7,193 nt of DNA from an uncultured Actinomycetes bacterium (lineage in GTDB: Bacteria > Actinomycetota > Thermoleophilia > Gaiellales > F1-60-MAGs149): the NCBI GenBank assembly GCA_903847495.1, contig CAINDT010000036.1, positions 1 to 7,193 on the forward strand. Direction: 5' to 3'. The first letter of the stretch is position 1. Each line of letters starts with the position of its first letter. Below the pieces are notes generated by a model. That model worked only from the letters and a program-made list of their open reading frames with translations. It was not told the DNA's origin and did not search any database. Shown piece by piece: positions 1-5,900 of the stretch. A program made the translations under genes and the position numbers.

Positions 1-698
1 CAGCCCTCGACGTAGTGCACGTAGGCACCCTCGTCGACGATGATCAGCGTGCGCTCGAACTGGCCCATGTTCTCCGCGTTGATGCGGAAGTAGGCCTGCA
101 GCGGCTGCTCGATGCGGACGCCCGGCGGGACGTAGATGAACGAGCCGCCCGACCACACGGCCGAGTTGAGGGCCGAGAACTTGTTGTCGGCAGACGGGAT
201 GATCGTGCCGAAGTACTCGCGGAAGATGTCCTCGTGCTGCAGCAGCGCCTGGTCGGTGTCGAGGAACAGGATGCCCTGATCCTCGAGTTCCTTCTTGAGG
301 CTGTGGTAGATGACCTCGGACTCGTACTGCGCGCCCACGCCGGCGAGGAACTTGCGCTCCGCCTCCGGGATGCCGAGGCGCTCGAACGTGTTCTTGATCG
401 TCTCCGGGACGTCATCCCACGAGCGGGCGTTGTGCTCGGCCGGCTTGAGGTAGTAGAAGATGTTCTCGAAGTCGATGCCACCGAGGTCCGAGCCCCAGTT
501 CGGCATGGGCTTGGAGAGGAAGATCTTGTAGGCCTCGAGGCGGAAGTCGAGCATCCACTCCGGCTCGCCCTTATGGGCGGAGATCTGCCGGATCACGTCC
601 TCGTTGAGGCCGCGCTCGATCTTGATGACGGGGTTCTCCTCGTCGTGGAACCCGTACTTGTACTCGCCGAGATCGACGTCTGCCACTTCACCGCTCAT
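1..698 (-). CDS. sufB: SufB, Fe-S cluster assembly scaffold subunit (5' part, truncated by window edge)
   Basis: SufB is the scaffold subunit of the cytosolic SufBC2D complex, on which Fe-S clusters are built before transfer to apoproteins. The visible 232 codons are its N-terminal half; the family is usually about 470 residues, so the rest lies beyond base 1. Family landmarks read directly are YKYGFHDEENPVIKIERGL (13-31), PEWMLDFRLEAYKIF (46-60), NWGSDLGGIDFENIFYYLKP (67-86), SALNSAVWSGGSFIYVPPGV (175-194) and FERTLIIVDEGAYVHYVEG (214-232), the start of the beta-helix core. The start ATG (698-696) shares one base with the sufC stop (TGATG). It follows a strong AAGGAGG at 715-709, ten bases upstream, inside the sufC 3' end. 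Translation should therefore be coupled to sufC. No frame disruption is seen. Identification is firm. Confidence 0.96.
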   Translation of the reverse strand, partial: MSGEVADVDLGEYKYGFHDEENPVIKIERGLNEDVIRQISAHKGEPEWMLDFRLEAYKIFLSKPMPNWGSDLGGIDFENIFYYLKPAEHNARSWDDVPETIKNTFERLGIPEAERKFLAGVGAQYESEVIYHSLKKELEDQGILFLDTDQALLQHEDIFREYFGTIIPSADNKFSALNSAVWSGGSFIYVPPGVRIEQPLQAYFRINAENMGQFERTLIIVDEGAYVHYVEG

Positions 699-1471
699 CA
701 GGACACCGCCTCCTTGGCGAGCTCCGCGTAGCCCGTGGTCTCGAGCTCCTTGGCCAGCTCGGGACCGCCGGAGCGCACGATGCGCCCGTCGACCAGCACG
801 TGGATGCGGTCGGGCTGCACGTAGTCGAGGATGCGCTGGTAGTGCGTGATGATCAGGGTGCCCATGTCGGGACCCATCAGCGCGTTGATGCCGCCGGAGA
901 CGATGCGGAGCGCGTCGATGTCGAGGCCGGAGTCGGTCTCGTCGAGGATCGCGAGCTTCGGCTTGAGCATCGCCATCTGCAGGATCTCGAAGCGCTTCTT
1001 CTCACCGCCGGAGAAGCCGTCGTTGAGGGAGCGCGAGGACATCGACTTGTCGATCTCCAGCAGCTCCATGGCCTCCTGCAGCTGCTTGCGGAACTCGGGG
1101 ATGCGAATCGGATCGTCGGCGCCGTCGGGACCGCCCTTGCGGTGCGCGTTGACGGCCATGCGGATGAAGTTGGCGACGGTCACGCCCGGGACGGCGAACG
1201 GGTACTGGAAGGACAGGAAGAGCCCGGCGCGGGAGCGCTCGTCGGCGGCCATGTCGAGCAGGTTCTCGCCCTCGAAGATGATCTCGCCCTCGGTCACCTC
1301 GTAGCCCGGGTGGCCCATCAGCACGTGGCTGAGCGTGGACTTGCCGGAGCCGTTGGGGCCCATGATCGCGTGGATCTCGCCCTTGGACAGCTCGAGGTCG
1401 ATGCCCTTCAGGATCTCCGTGTCGGAGTCGGCGATGTTGGCGTGGAGGTTGCGGATGACGAGGTCGGGCAC
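698..1471 (-). CDS. sufC: SufC, Fe-S cluster assembly ATPase
   Basis: SufC is the ABC-type ATPase of the SUF system; it pairs with SufB and SufD to drive Fe-S cluster assembly in the cytosol and has no membrane domain. From a GTG start the protein is 257 residues, close to the usual 245-260. It shows Walker A GPNGSGKST (38-46), the Q-loop in SFQYPFAVPGV (Q89), the signature FSGGEKKR (153-160), Walker B LAILDETDSGLD (173-184) and the H-loop histidine in ITHYQR (H210). EKKRFEILQM and the DETDSGLDIDAL stretch are typical of SufC rather than of transport ATPases. An upstream in-frame ATG at 1537 would add 22 residues, but it has no Shine-Dalgarno sequence and the extension looks unlike the family. 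GTG at 1471 has AGGAG five bases upstream and begins right at the conserved LVIRNLHA segment, so I prefer it. It is the first gene of the visible suf operon (sufC then sufB). Confidence 0.96.
   Translation of the reverse strand: MPDLVIRNLHANIADSDTEILKGIDLELSKGEIHAIMGPNGSGKSTLSHVLMGHPGYEVTEGEIIFEGENLLDMAADERSRAGLFLSFQYPFAVPGVTVANFIRMAVNAHRKGGPDGADDPIRIPEFRKQLQEAMELLEIDKSMSSRSLNDGFSGGEKKRFEILQMAMLKPKLAILDETDSGLDIDALRIVSGGINALMGPDMGTLIITHYQRILDYVQPDRIHVLVDGRIVRSGGPELAKELETTGYAELAKEAVS
709..715 (-). promoter_or_regulatory. sufB ribosome binding site inside sufC
   Basis: On the minus strand AAGGAGG lies 10 bases before the sufB ATG, within the last codons of sufC. It fixes the sufB start at 698 and, together with the one-base stop/start overlap, indicates coupled translation of sufC and sufB. 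Confidence 0.8.
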
Positions 1472-1476
1472 GGTGG

Positions 1477-1481
1477 CTCCT
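1477..1481 (-). promoter_or_regulatory. sufC ribosome binding site deciding a GTG start
   Basis: AGGAG on the minus strand is followed by CCACC and then GTG at 1471. This is ideal spacing and favours GTG 1471 over ATG 1537 as the sufC start. The sufC mRNA would then have a leader of roughly 70-80 bases. Confidence 0.72.
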
Positions 1482-1546
1482 GGGTGATCGTTCGCGGGTG
1501 GTGCGGAAAAGGCGTGGGTATGCGGATCTTTCGCCATGCTCGGCGA

Positions 1547-1565
1547 ATCGGACTACCCAACAGTA
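1547..1565 (-). promoter_or_regulatory. Candidate suf operon promoter (-10 region)
   Basis: Reading the minus strand there are two overlapping -10 candidates. TACTGT (1565-1560) fits the actinobacterial TANNNT consensus. GGGTAGTCC (1558-1550) resembles the GGGTANNNT element found before other genes here, but its last base is C rather than T. Either would start the suf mRNA upstream of ATG 1537 and leave a leader that contains the AGGAG of sufC. No convincing -35 was recognised. Confidence 0.4.
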
Positions 1566-1588
1566 GCGAAGTTAGGGCAGCCGAATGA

Positions 1589-1623
1589 GGGTACCCGAAT
1601 ACTCCTGAAATCGCGGGTATTCG
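1589..1623. repeat. Inverted repeat and palindrome upstream of suf
   Basis: CGAATAC at 1596-1602 is the exact reverse complement of GTATTCG at 1617-1623, with 14 bases between them. The palindrome GGGTACCC (1589-1596) abuts the left arm, and CCGAAT occurs twice in direct orientation (1581-1586, 1595-1600). The element lies between the stop of the upstream minus-strand gene (1637) and the suf promoter candidates. It could be an operator for a suf regulator or part of a weak terminator for the upstream gene. There is no T-run, and the stem is short with a long loop, so I favour an operator only weakly. Confidence 0.35.
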
Positions 1624-1636
1624 CAGGTCCTGCCCG

Positions 1637-3142
1637 TCAGCGCTCGGCGCCGGGTGCGCCTTCCTGCAGGTAGGACAGAAGCGCCGTGTCCGTCAGCCAC
1701 TCCACCGGGGCGTGGTCGTCGGTCAGCGGGTCCGCCGTCGGGCCGATCCGTTCGGCGTCGGCAGCCACCTGCGCGCAGATGGGCGTCAGCGGAGCCGGCG
1801 CCGCCCGAAGGCGCGCCGGCGCGCCAACCGCCGTGGATGCGTCGCGATAGCCGGCGACGATCGTGTTGAACGCGTTGACCCGCGACAGCTCGACGACGGG
1901 GAACACCGTCGCCATCGTCTGCGCGATCGCCGTCAGCGCCTGATCGTGCCCGGCCGGCGCGCCGACGTTGATCATCACCGCGCCGCCCGGCGTCAGGTGA
2001 TCCTCGACGCTGCGGAAGAACTCCTGCGTGACCAGGTGGAACGGGATGTACGGCTGGTGGTACGCGTCGATGATGATGCCGTCGAAGCGTGCGTCGGACT
2101 GATCCAGCCACGGGCGTGCGTCTGCCGTGTGCACCGCGAGATTCGCCTCGCGCATCCCGAGATACCGGTAGCCGAGCTCGGTGACGGTCTGGTCGATCTC
2201 GACGCCATCGATCCGCCAGGTCGGCCAGAAGCGTGCGTACTGCACCGCTGTCGTGCCACCGGCATTGCCAAGCACGGCAAGACGCCCGTCGGTCGGCTTC
2301 CCGATGGCGGCGGGTAGGCATGTCAGTCGATCCCAGTACCCCCCGACCAGCCCGGTCGGGCCCGGCTTGATCGAATGCGTCGCCCAACCCTCGTTGAGGC
2401 GCAGCACGCGCTCGCCAGAGCGGTCATCGACGATCTGGGCGAACTGGTACTGCGTCTCCCCCTCCCAGACCACACGGTCGCCAGGCGCGGCCTTGACGCC
2501 CTGCTCGGGCACGAGCAGGAGCAGCGCAACCACGATCGGCACCAGCGCAGCACGGCGCGGCAGCAGTGGCAGCGCGGCGAGCGCCAGCAGCAGTGCGAAC
2601 ACGAGGATCGTGCGGCGCGTGCCGATCCACGGCACGAGCAGGAGCACGCTGATGAACGTGCCGAGCAGCGAGCCGACAGTCGACAGCGCGTAGAGACGGC
2701 CCGAGACCCGTCCGGCCTCGTCAACCGACTGGACCGCGAGGCGAATGGCCCACGGCGCGACTGCGCCGAGTGCGGTGATCGGCACGGCAAACATGATCAG
2801 TACCGCCGCGAACGAGCTCAGCACGACGCCCGTCTCAACGGACGAGAACGCGTCGGTCGCGGCGCCCAGGAAGGGGCGCGTGACGAACGGGAGCACGGCG
2901 ATCGCGGCGGCCGCGAGCAGCACGACGCCGCCGAGATGCCGATACGACGGCCAACGATCCGCGATACGACCGCCGAGCCAGTAGCCGACAGAGAGGTACA
3001 GGAGCGTCAGGCCGATCACGTTGGCCCAGACCAGCGTGGACGTGCCGAAGAAGGGCGCCAGGAGACGAGCCGCAGTCAGCTCGACGCCGAGCGAGCACAC
3101 GCCTGCGACGAACACGAGGACGTAGAGACGGAGCTGCGCCAT
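1637..3142 (-). CDS. Membrane-anchored spermidine-synthase-like protein (fused MFS-like/aminopropyltransferase)
   Basis: This 501-residue protein joins an N-terminal half of hydrophobic helices (roughly residues 5-213, about six to seven segments) to a C-terminal methyltransferase-like domain of the spermidine synthase superfamily. In the C-terminal half I see the glycine-rich nucleotide loop VLGNAGGTTAVQYARFWP (about 290-307), GVEID with its acidic residue at about 316, TADARPWL (about 340-347), and IIIDAYHQPYIPFHLVTQEFF (about 356-376), whose Asp sits where the family's catalytic Asp lies. The end has LTDDHAPVEWLTD, common in this fused family. These membrane-fused members are often annotated as spermidine synthase, but the substrate is unproven; polyamine production cannot be assumed. 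GTG at 3145 directly precedes ATG at 3142. ATG is preferred because it sits seven bases from a TACGGT -10 box. The gene stands alone, co-oriented with suf and divergent from the protease gene. Confidence 0.88.
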   Translation of the reverse strand: MAQLRLYVLVFVAGVCSLGVELTAARLLAPFFGTSTLVWANVIGLTLLYLSVGYWLGGRIADRWPSYRHLGGVVLLAAAAIAVLPFVTRPFLGAATDAFSSVETGVVLSSFAAVLIMFAVPITALGAVAPWAIRLAVQSVDEAGRVSGRLYALSTVGSLLGTFISVLLLVPWIGTRRTILVFALLLALAALPLLPRRAALVPIVVALLLLVPEQGVKAAPGDRVVWEGETQYQFAQIVDDRSGERVLRLNEGWATHSIKPGPTGLVGGYWDRLTCLPAAIGKPTDGRLAVLGNAGGTTAVQYARFWPTWRIDGVEIDQTVTELGYRYLGMREANLAVHTADARPWLDQSDARFDGIIIDAYHQPYIPFHLVTQEFFRSVEDHLTPGGAVMINVGAPAGHDQALTAIAQTMATVFPVVELSRVNAFNTIVAGYRDASTAVGAPARLRAAPAPLTPICAQVAADAERIGPTADPLTDDHAPVEWLTDTALLSYLQEGAPGAER

Positions 3143-3247
3143 CACCCGAACCGTACCCGCTCCCCGGGGTTTGTGGCCGCCGAGGCTTAATGCAATCGCA
3201 ACAGAAACGCCAACCGCGATTCACAGCCCGGATCTACAACTAGTGCC
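3143..3247. other. Divergent intergenic region
   Basis: This stretch of about 105 bases separates two divergent genes and must hold both promoters. The minus-strand element is listed separately. For the plus strand the best candidate is TACAAC at 3235-3240, seven bases before the protease ATG. It fits TANNNT except for the last base, and no Shine-Dalgarno precedes that ATG. The middle (about 3184-3215) is less GC-rich than its surroundings, as promoter DNA often is. No inverted repeat of note was found. Confidence 0.4.
3150..3158 (-). promoter_or_regulatory. -10 element, likely leaderless promoter of the spermidine-synthase-like gene
   Basis: The minus strand reads GGGTACGGT with TACGGT at 3155-3150, then seven bases to ATG 3142. 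That spacing puts the transcription start at or next to the start codon. The nearest purine-rich tract (GGGGAG) is 14 or more bases upstream, too far for a normal ribosome binding site, so a leaderless mRNA is the simplest reading. No clear -35 is seen. Confidence 0.5.
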
Positions 3248-4522
3248 ATGGACAGCAACTGGACTCCCACCCCGGGCGACGCCCCGACTCCCTCGCACTA
3301 CACCCCGTACTCGACGACGCCTCCGCCGGCCGCCGAGAACCAGAAGAAGCAGCGTGGCTCGCGCATCGTCATCCCCGTACTGATCGCCTCGCTCCTGTCG
3401 GCCGGTCTCGCCGCGGGCGGTACGGCGCTGCTGGTCGATCAGGGCGGTTCCTCCACCACGACGACGATCGTGCAGGAGGCGAACGCCCCGACGTCCAACG
3501 CCGCCGGCTCCGACAGCTCGTCGGTCGTACCGGCCGTCCAGAGCGGCACGATGGACATCACGCAGATGTACGAGAAGTACGGCGCGGGCGTGGTCCGTGT
3601 CGAGCACAGCAACGGCCTCGGCTCGGGCTTCGTGTTCGACAAGGAAGGCCACATCCTGACCAACGCGCACGTCGTCGACGGCGCGCAGGGGCCGATCTCG
3701 GTCTCCTTCTCGAACAACGAGAAGGTCCAGGCGAAGGTCATCGGCGTCGACAACGCGACGGACGTCGCGGTGCTCAAGGTGGACGTGCCGTCCTCGGCCC
3801 TCACCGTGATCCCGCTGGGCACCTCTGCCAACCTCGAGGTGGGTGCCCCGGTCGTCGCGATCGGCAACCCGTTCGGTCAGGACCGCACCGTGACGAGCGG
3901 CATCATCTCCGCCATGGCGCGCCAGATCCAGGCGCCGAACGGCTTCGCCATCAACGGCGCAATCCAGACGGACGCCGCGATCAACCACGGCAACTCGGGT
4001 GGCCCGCTGCTCGACATGAACGGCCGCGTGATCGGCATCAACTCGCAGATCGACACGGGCGGCACCGGTGACGGCAACGTCGGCATCGGCTTCGCGGTCC
4101 CGGTGGATCTCGTCAAGCAGGTCGCCTCCGAGCTGATGGCCACGGGCAAGGCCCAGCACGCCTGGCTCGGCGTCCAGCTGACCGATGTCGATCCGACGCT
4201 CGCGTCGCAGGTCAAGATCGGCTCCGACTACGGCGCGATGGTCGCGAATGTCACCGAGGGCTCGCCTGCCGCCAAGGCGGGGCTGAAGGGCGCGACCGGC
4301 GAGGTCACGATCGGCGGCAAGTCGTACGCCATCGGCGGCGATGTCGTCGTCGCGGCCAACGGCAAGAAGATCGAGGACGTCGCCGCTCTCCAGGCCGTCG
4401 TCTCCGCCGGCAAGCCCGGCGACAAGCTCGAGTTGACCGTCAAGAACAGCGACGGCAACACCAAGCAGATCACTGTGACCCTCGGCGATCAGCCGCAGGA
4501 TCCCACCGCACTCGCCGGCTGA
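3248..4522 (+). CDS. HtrA/DegP-type serine protease, membrane-anchored, with PDZ domain
   Basis: This 424-residue protein is a trypsin-like S1C protease that degrades or processes misfolded extracytoplasmic proteins. Order of parts: a Pro/Thr-rich cytosolic tail (1-38), one transmembrane anchor (about 39-63), a Ser/Thr-rich linker (about 66-100), the protease domain (about 105-298) and one PDZ domain (about 305-413). The catalytic triad is visible as His141 in TNAHVV, Asp172 in ATDVAVLK and Ser250 in GNSGGPL. QTDAAINHGNSGGPLLD and the upstream GSGFVFDKEGHILTNAHVV are classic HtrA segments. The PDZ has the usual GSPAAKAGL and GGDVVVAANGKKI. The positively charged QKKQRGSR before the helix suggests a type II anchor with the enzyme outside the membrane. 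ATG 3248 has no Shine-Dalgarno and may be leaderless. It is followed by a strong hairpin and appears monocistronic. Family is certain; which HtrA paralogue it is cannot be told. Confidence 0.95.
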   Translation: MDSNWTPTPGDAPTPSHYTPYSTTPPPAAENQKKQRGSRIVIPVLIASLLSAGLAAGGTALLVDQGGSSTTTTIVQEANAPTSNAAGSDSSSVVPAVQSGTMDITQMYEKYGAGVVRVEHSNGLGSGFVFDKEGHILTNAHVVDGAQGPISVSFSNNEKVQAKVIGVDNATDVAVLKVDVPSSALTVIPLGTSANLEVGAPVVAIGNPFGQDRTVTSGIISAMARQIQAPNGFAINGAIQTDAAINHGNSGGPLLDMNGRVIGINSQIDTGGTGDGNVGIGFAVPVDLVKQVASELMATGKAQHAWLGVQLTDVDPTLASQVKIGSDYGAMVANVTEGSPAAKAGLKGATGEVTIGGKSYAIGGDVVVAANGKKIEDVAALQAVVSAGKPGDKLELTVKNSDGNTKQITVTLGDQPQDPTALAG

Positions 4523-4550
4523 GCTACTCCTCCGCAGCCGACGATCACCC

Positions 4551-4590
4551 CCGGCGGGGTCGGACCTCTCCTGAGGACCGGCCCCGCCGG
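4551..4590. terminator. Long GC-rich hairpin, shared terminator between convergent genes
   Basis: The 40 bases form an almost perfect hairpin. The 13-base outer arms CCGGCGGGGTCGG and CCGGCCCCGCCGG pair fully except for one T-G wobble. An A-A mismatch follows, then an inner CCTC/GAGG stem closed by a TCCT loop. It lies 28 bases after the protease stop and 59 bases beyond the stop of the convergent 78-residue gene, so it can serve both strands. There is no long T-run after it (only GTTTGT), as is common in high-GC actinobacteria. Confidence 0.82.
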
Positions 4591-4649
4591 ACCCGTTTGT
4601 CCGTGGTGACGCTCCAAAGGGGTCAGACCGCCAACGCGGCCTTCGGCAG

Positions 4650-4886
4650 CTACCGCTTGTTATCGGCGATCTGCGCGAGCAGCGCGACGATCGTGCCGAT
4701 CACGGCCCACGTCACGGCGCTCCCGATCGCAGCGCCGACGCCGATGGCGATCGAGTAGGCGGTGCCGCCGATCAGACCGACGGTCAGGGCGACGGCAGCC
4801 GACAGCACGGCCATCGCGTAGGCGGCAACAGTGGCGCGCGGGGCTTGGCCGGCGGCGCGGGAGAAACGCTCGGGAATCGTGTCCAT
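4650..4886 (-). CDS. Small two-helix membrane protein, unknown function
   Basis: The 78-residue product has a short charged N-terminus (MDTIPERFSRAAGQAPR), two hydrophobic segments rich in Ala, Gly and Val (about 19-41 and 44-71) separated by a tight GGTAYS turn, and a short charged tail (ADNKR). I do not recognise a family. Support for its being real: sensible membrane topology, promoter-like TAGGAT at an exact distance upstream, convergent placement against the protease with a shared terminator, and no competing good frame. AGGA within the same TAGGAT could alternatively act as a Shine-Dalgarno nine bases before ATG. It is divergent from the lipid kinase gene and shares a short control region with it. 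Glycine-zipper-like spacing in both helices (GLIGG, GVGAAIG) suggests helix packing or oligomers; this is inference. Confidence 0.72.
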   Translation of the reverse strand: MDTIPERFSRAAGQAPRATVAAYAMAVLSAAVALTVGLIGGTAYSIAIGVGAAIGSAVTWAVIGTIVALLAQIADNKR

Positions 4887-4894
4887 CTCCGAGT

Positions 4895-4903
4895 ATCCTA
4901 CCC
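4895..4903 (-). promoter_or_regulatory. -10 element of the small membrane protein gene (likely leaderless)
   Basis: The minus strand reads GGGTAGGAT with TAGGAT at 4900-4895, then eight bases (ACTCGGAG) to ATG 4886. The spacing suits a transcript beginning at the start codon. AGGA inside the box could also be read as a ribosome binding site. Confidence 0.5.
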
Positions 4904-4921
4904 GTCGATCCCGCTGACGGG
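4901..4921. repeat. Inverted repeat between divergent -10 boxes
   Basis: CCCGTC (4901-4906) and GACGGG (4916-4921) are exact reverse complements separated by nine bases. The flanks TA on the left and GTA on the right extend the symmetry with one extra G. It sits exactly between two opposed -10 elements. It may be an operator, or simply the result of two copies of the same promoter motif facing away from each other. Confidence 0.45.
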
Positions 4922-4928
4922 GTAGCGT
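4920..4928 (+). promoter_or_regulatory. -10 element of the lipid kinase operon
   Basis: GGGTAGCGT with TAGCGT at 4923-4928 faces the lipid kinase gene. A start about seven bases later gives a leader of roughly 37 bases to ATG 4973. That leader has no Shine-Dalgarno; the bases just before ATG are instead pyrimidine-rich (CCCCTCCCTCCC). Confidence 0.45.
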
Positions 4929-4972
4929 CTCGGTGAAGACGCCGCGTGCCTTCGGCTGATCCCCTCCCTCCC

Positions 4973-5884
4973 ATGCGAGCCCTCCTCATCGTCAATCCGG
5001 TCGCCTCCCGCGTCAATTCCGCGGTCGAACGTACCGCGCAGCGCGAGCTCGAGGAGGCCGCGACGGTCGAGGTCGCCCGCACCACGTTCCCGGGCCATGC
5101 CTCACAACTGGCGCGCGAGGGCGTGGCCAACGGCTTCGACGCGATCATCGTGCTCGGGGGCGACGGCACGTCCAACGAGGTGCTCAACGGCATCGGCGCC
5201 GAGGTGCCGATCGGGCTGCTGCCCGGCGGCGGTACGAGCGTGATGCCGCGCAACCTCGGTCTGCCGCCGTCGATCCCGGCGGCCGCCCGCCGCCTCGCCG
5301 TGGCGATGCGCGACGGCACCGAGCGCCGCGTGCGGATCGGTCGTATCAACGGGCGCCGCTTCGCCTTCAACTGCGGCGTCGGCCTTGATGCCGCGGTCGT
5401 CCGCCGCGTTGACGGCCAAGTGCGCACGGGCAAGCAGCGTCGCTCTCCCGACGTCGTGTACGCCCGCGAGCTCGCGAAGCTCGTGGCGCGCGGGCAGTAC
5501 AGCCATCCGCACATCACGCTGCACACGGGGCACACGACGGAGCGCGTGGCGTACGTGATCGCCGTCAACCTCGCCCCCTGGTCGTATATCGGTCCGCTGC
5601 CGCTCGACCTCGCGCCCACCGCGACGGCGGACGGAGGCCTCGACATCGTCGCGCCGCGCCGCATGTACCGCCGGGATGTCCTCGGCTTCGCGCAGCGCCT
5701 GATCGTCGACCACCGTCACGCCCGGGGCTCGGGCGATCCCCGCATCGCGTACTGGCATGACGTGTCCACGGTCGAGCTGCGCTGCGACACGCCCTTCCCG
5801 GCCCAGGTCGATGGCGACGATTTCGGTGATGTGCTCGACGCGCTGATCGACGTGGACCGCGAGGGCGCGCGCTACCTGATCTGA
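4973..5884 (+). CDS. Diacylglycerol kinase family lipid kinase
   Basis: The 303-residue protein belongs to the DagK/YegS/LCB5 lipid kinase family, which phosphorylates a membrane lipid such as diacylglycerol using a nucleotide triphosphate, at the inner face of the membrane. Visible motifs: the N-terminal strand ALLIVNPVA (3-11), the hallmark LGGDGTSNEVLNGI (61-74) with GGDGT at 62-66, the PGGGTSVMPRNLGLP loop (84-98) where many relatives have GTxNDxAR, FNCGVGLDA (132-140) opening the C-terminal domain, and PAQVDGDDFG (276-285), the conserved closing segment. The start is placed at ATG 4973 because the family begins with MRALLIVNP; an in-frame GTG at 4946 would add nine residues that look non-homologous. 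It leads a probable three-gene operon with two membrane-protein genes. The exact lipid substrate is unknown; a sphingoid or isoprenoid-type lipid cannot be excluded. Confidence 0.92.
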   Translation: MRALLIVNPVASRVNSAVERTAQRELEEAATVEVARTTFPGHASQLAREGVANGFDAIIVLGGDGTSNEVLNGIGAEVPIGLLPGGGTSVMPRNLGLPPSIPAAARRLAVAMRDGTERRVRIGRINGRRFAFNCGVGLDAAVVRRVDGQVRTGKQRRSPDVVYARELAKLVARGQYSHPHITLHTGHTTERVAYVIAVNLAPWSYIGPLPLDLAPTATADGGLDIVAPRRMYRRDVLGFAQRLIVDHRHARGSGDPRIAYWHDVSTVELRCDTPFPAQVDGDDFGDVLDALIDVDREGARYLI

Positions 5885-5888
5885 CCCG

Positions 5889-5894
5889 TAGGAT
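5889..5894 (+). promoter_or_regulatory. TAGGAT element before the DUF4126-like gene
   Basis: TAGGAT lies in the 16-base gap after the kinase stop, six bases before ATG 5901. It may be an internal leaderless promoter, matching the TAGGAT box of the 78-residue gene. Equally, its AGGA (5890-5893) may be a Shine-Dalgarno with seven-base spacing in the operon mRNA. Sequence alone does not decide. Confidence 0.4.
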
Positions 5895-5900
5895 TCGCGC

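Noticed and set aside
15..731. 238-codon open frame on the plus strand across sufB
   Set aside because: It is antisense to an unmistakable SufB. Composition is dominated by Arg, Asp, Glu, Leu and Val in a pattern typical of the complement of high-GC coding DNA, with no recognisable motif.
1472..1537. N-terminal 22-residue extension of SufC from ATG 1537
   Set aside because: There is no ribosome binding site before ATG 1537, the sequence is unlike SufC N-termini, and a strong AGGAG-GTG start lies at the conserved domain boundary. It cannot be fully excluded.
800..1588. 262-codon open frame on the plus strand across sufC
   Set aside because: It is antisense to SufC, which has all ABC ATPase motifs; the antisense protein has no domain-like pattern.
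2375..3190. 271-codon plus-strand frame across the spermidine-synthase-like gene
   Set aside because: Extremely Arg/Glu/Gln/His-rich, as expected from reading hydrophobic codons in reverse; it has no fold signature.
3221..4159. 312-codon open frame on the minus strand across the HtrA gene
   Set aside because: His/Arg/Asp-rich shadow of a strongly biased gene; the plus-strand frame carries the full catalytic triad and PDZ.
4591..4649. Possible small RNA or second hairpin (GCCTTCGGC near 4639-4647) between the terminator and the 78-residue gene
   Set aside because: The stem is only three pairs with no promoter or T-run; expected by chance at this GC content.
4946..4972. GTG 4946 as the start of the lipid kinase
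   Set aside because: The added nine residues (MPSADPLPP) are not family-like, while ATG 4973 gives the standard MRALLIVNP opening.
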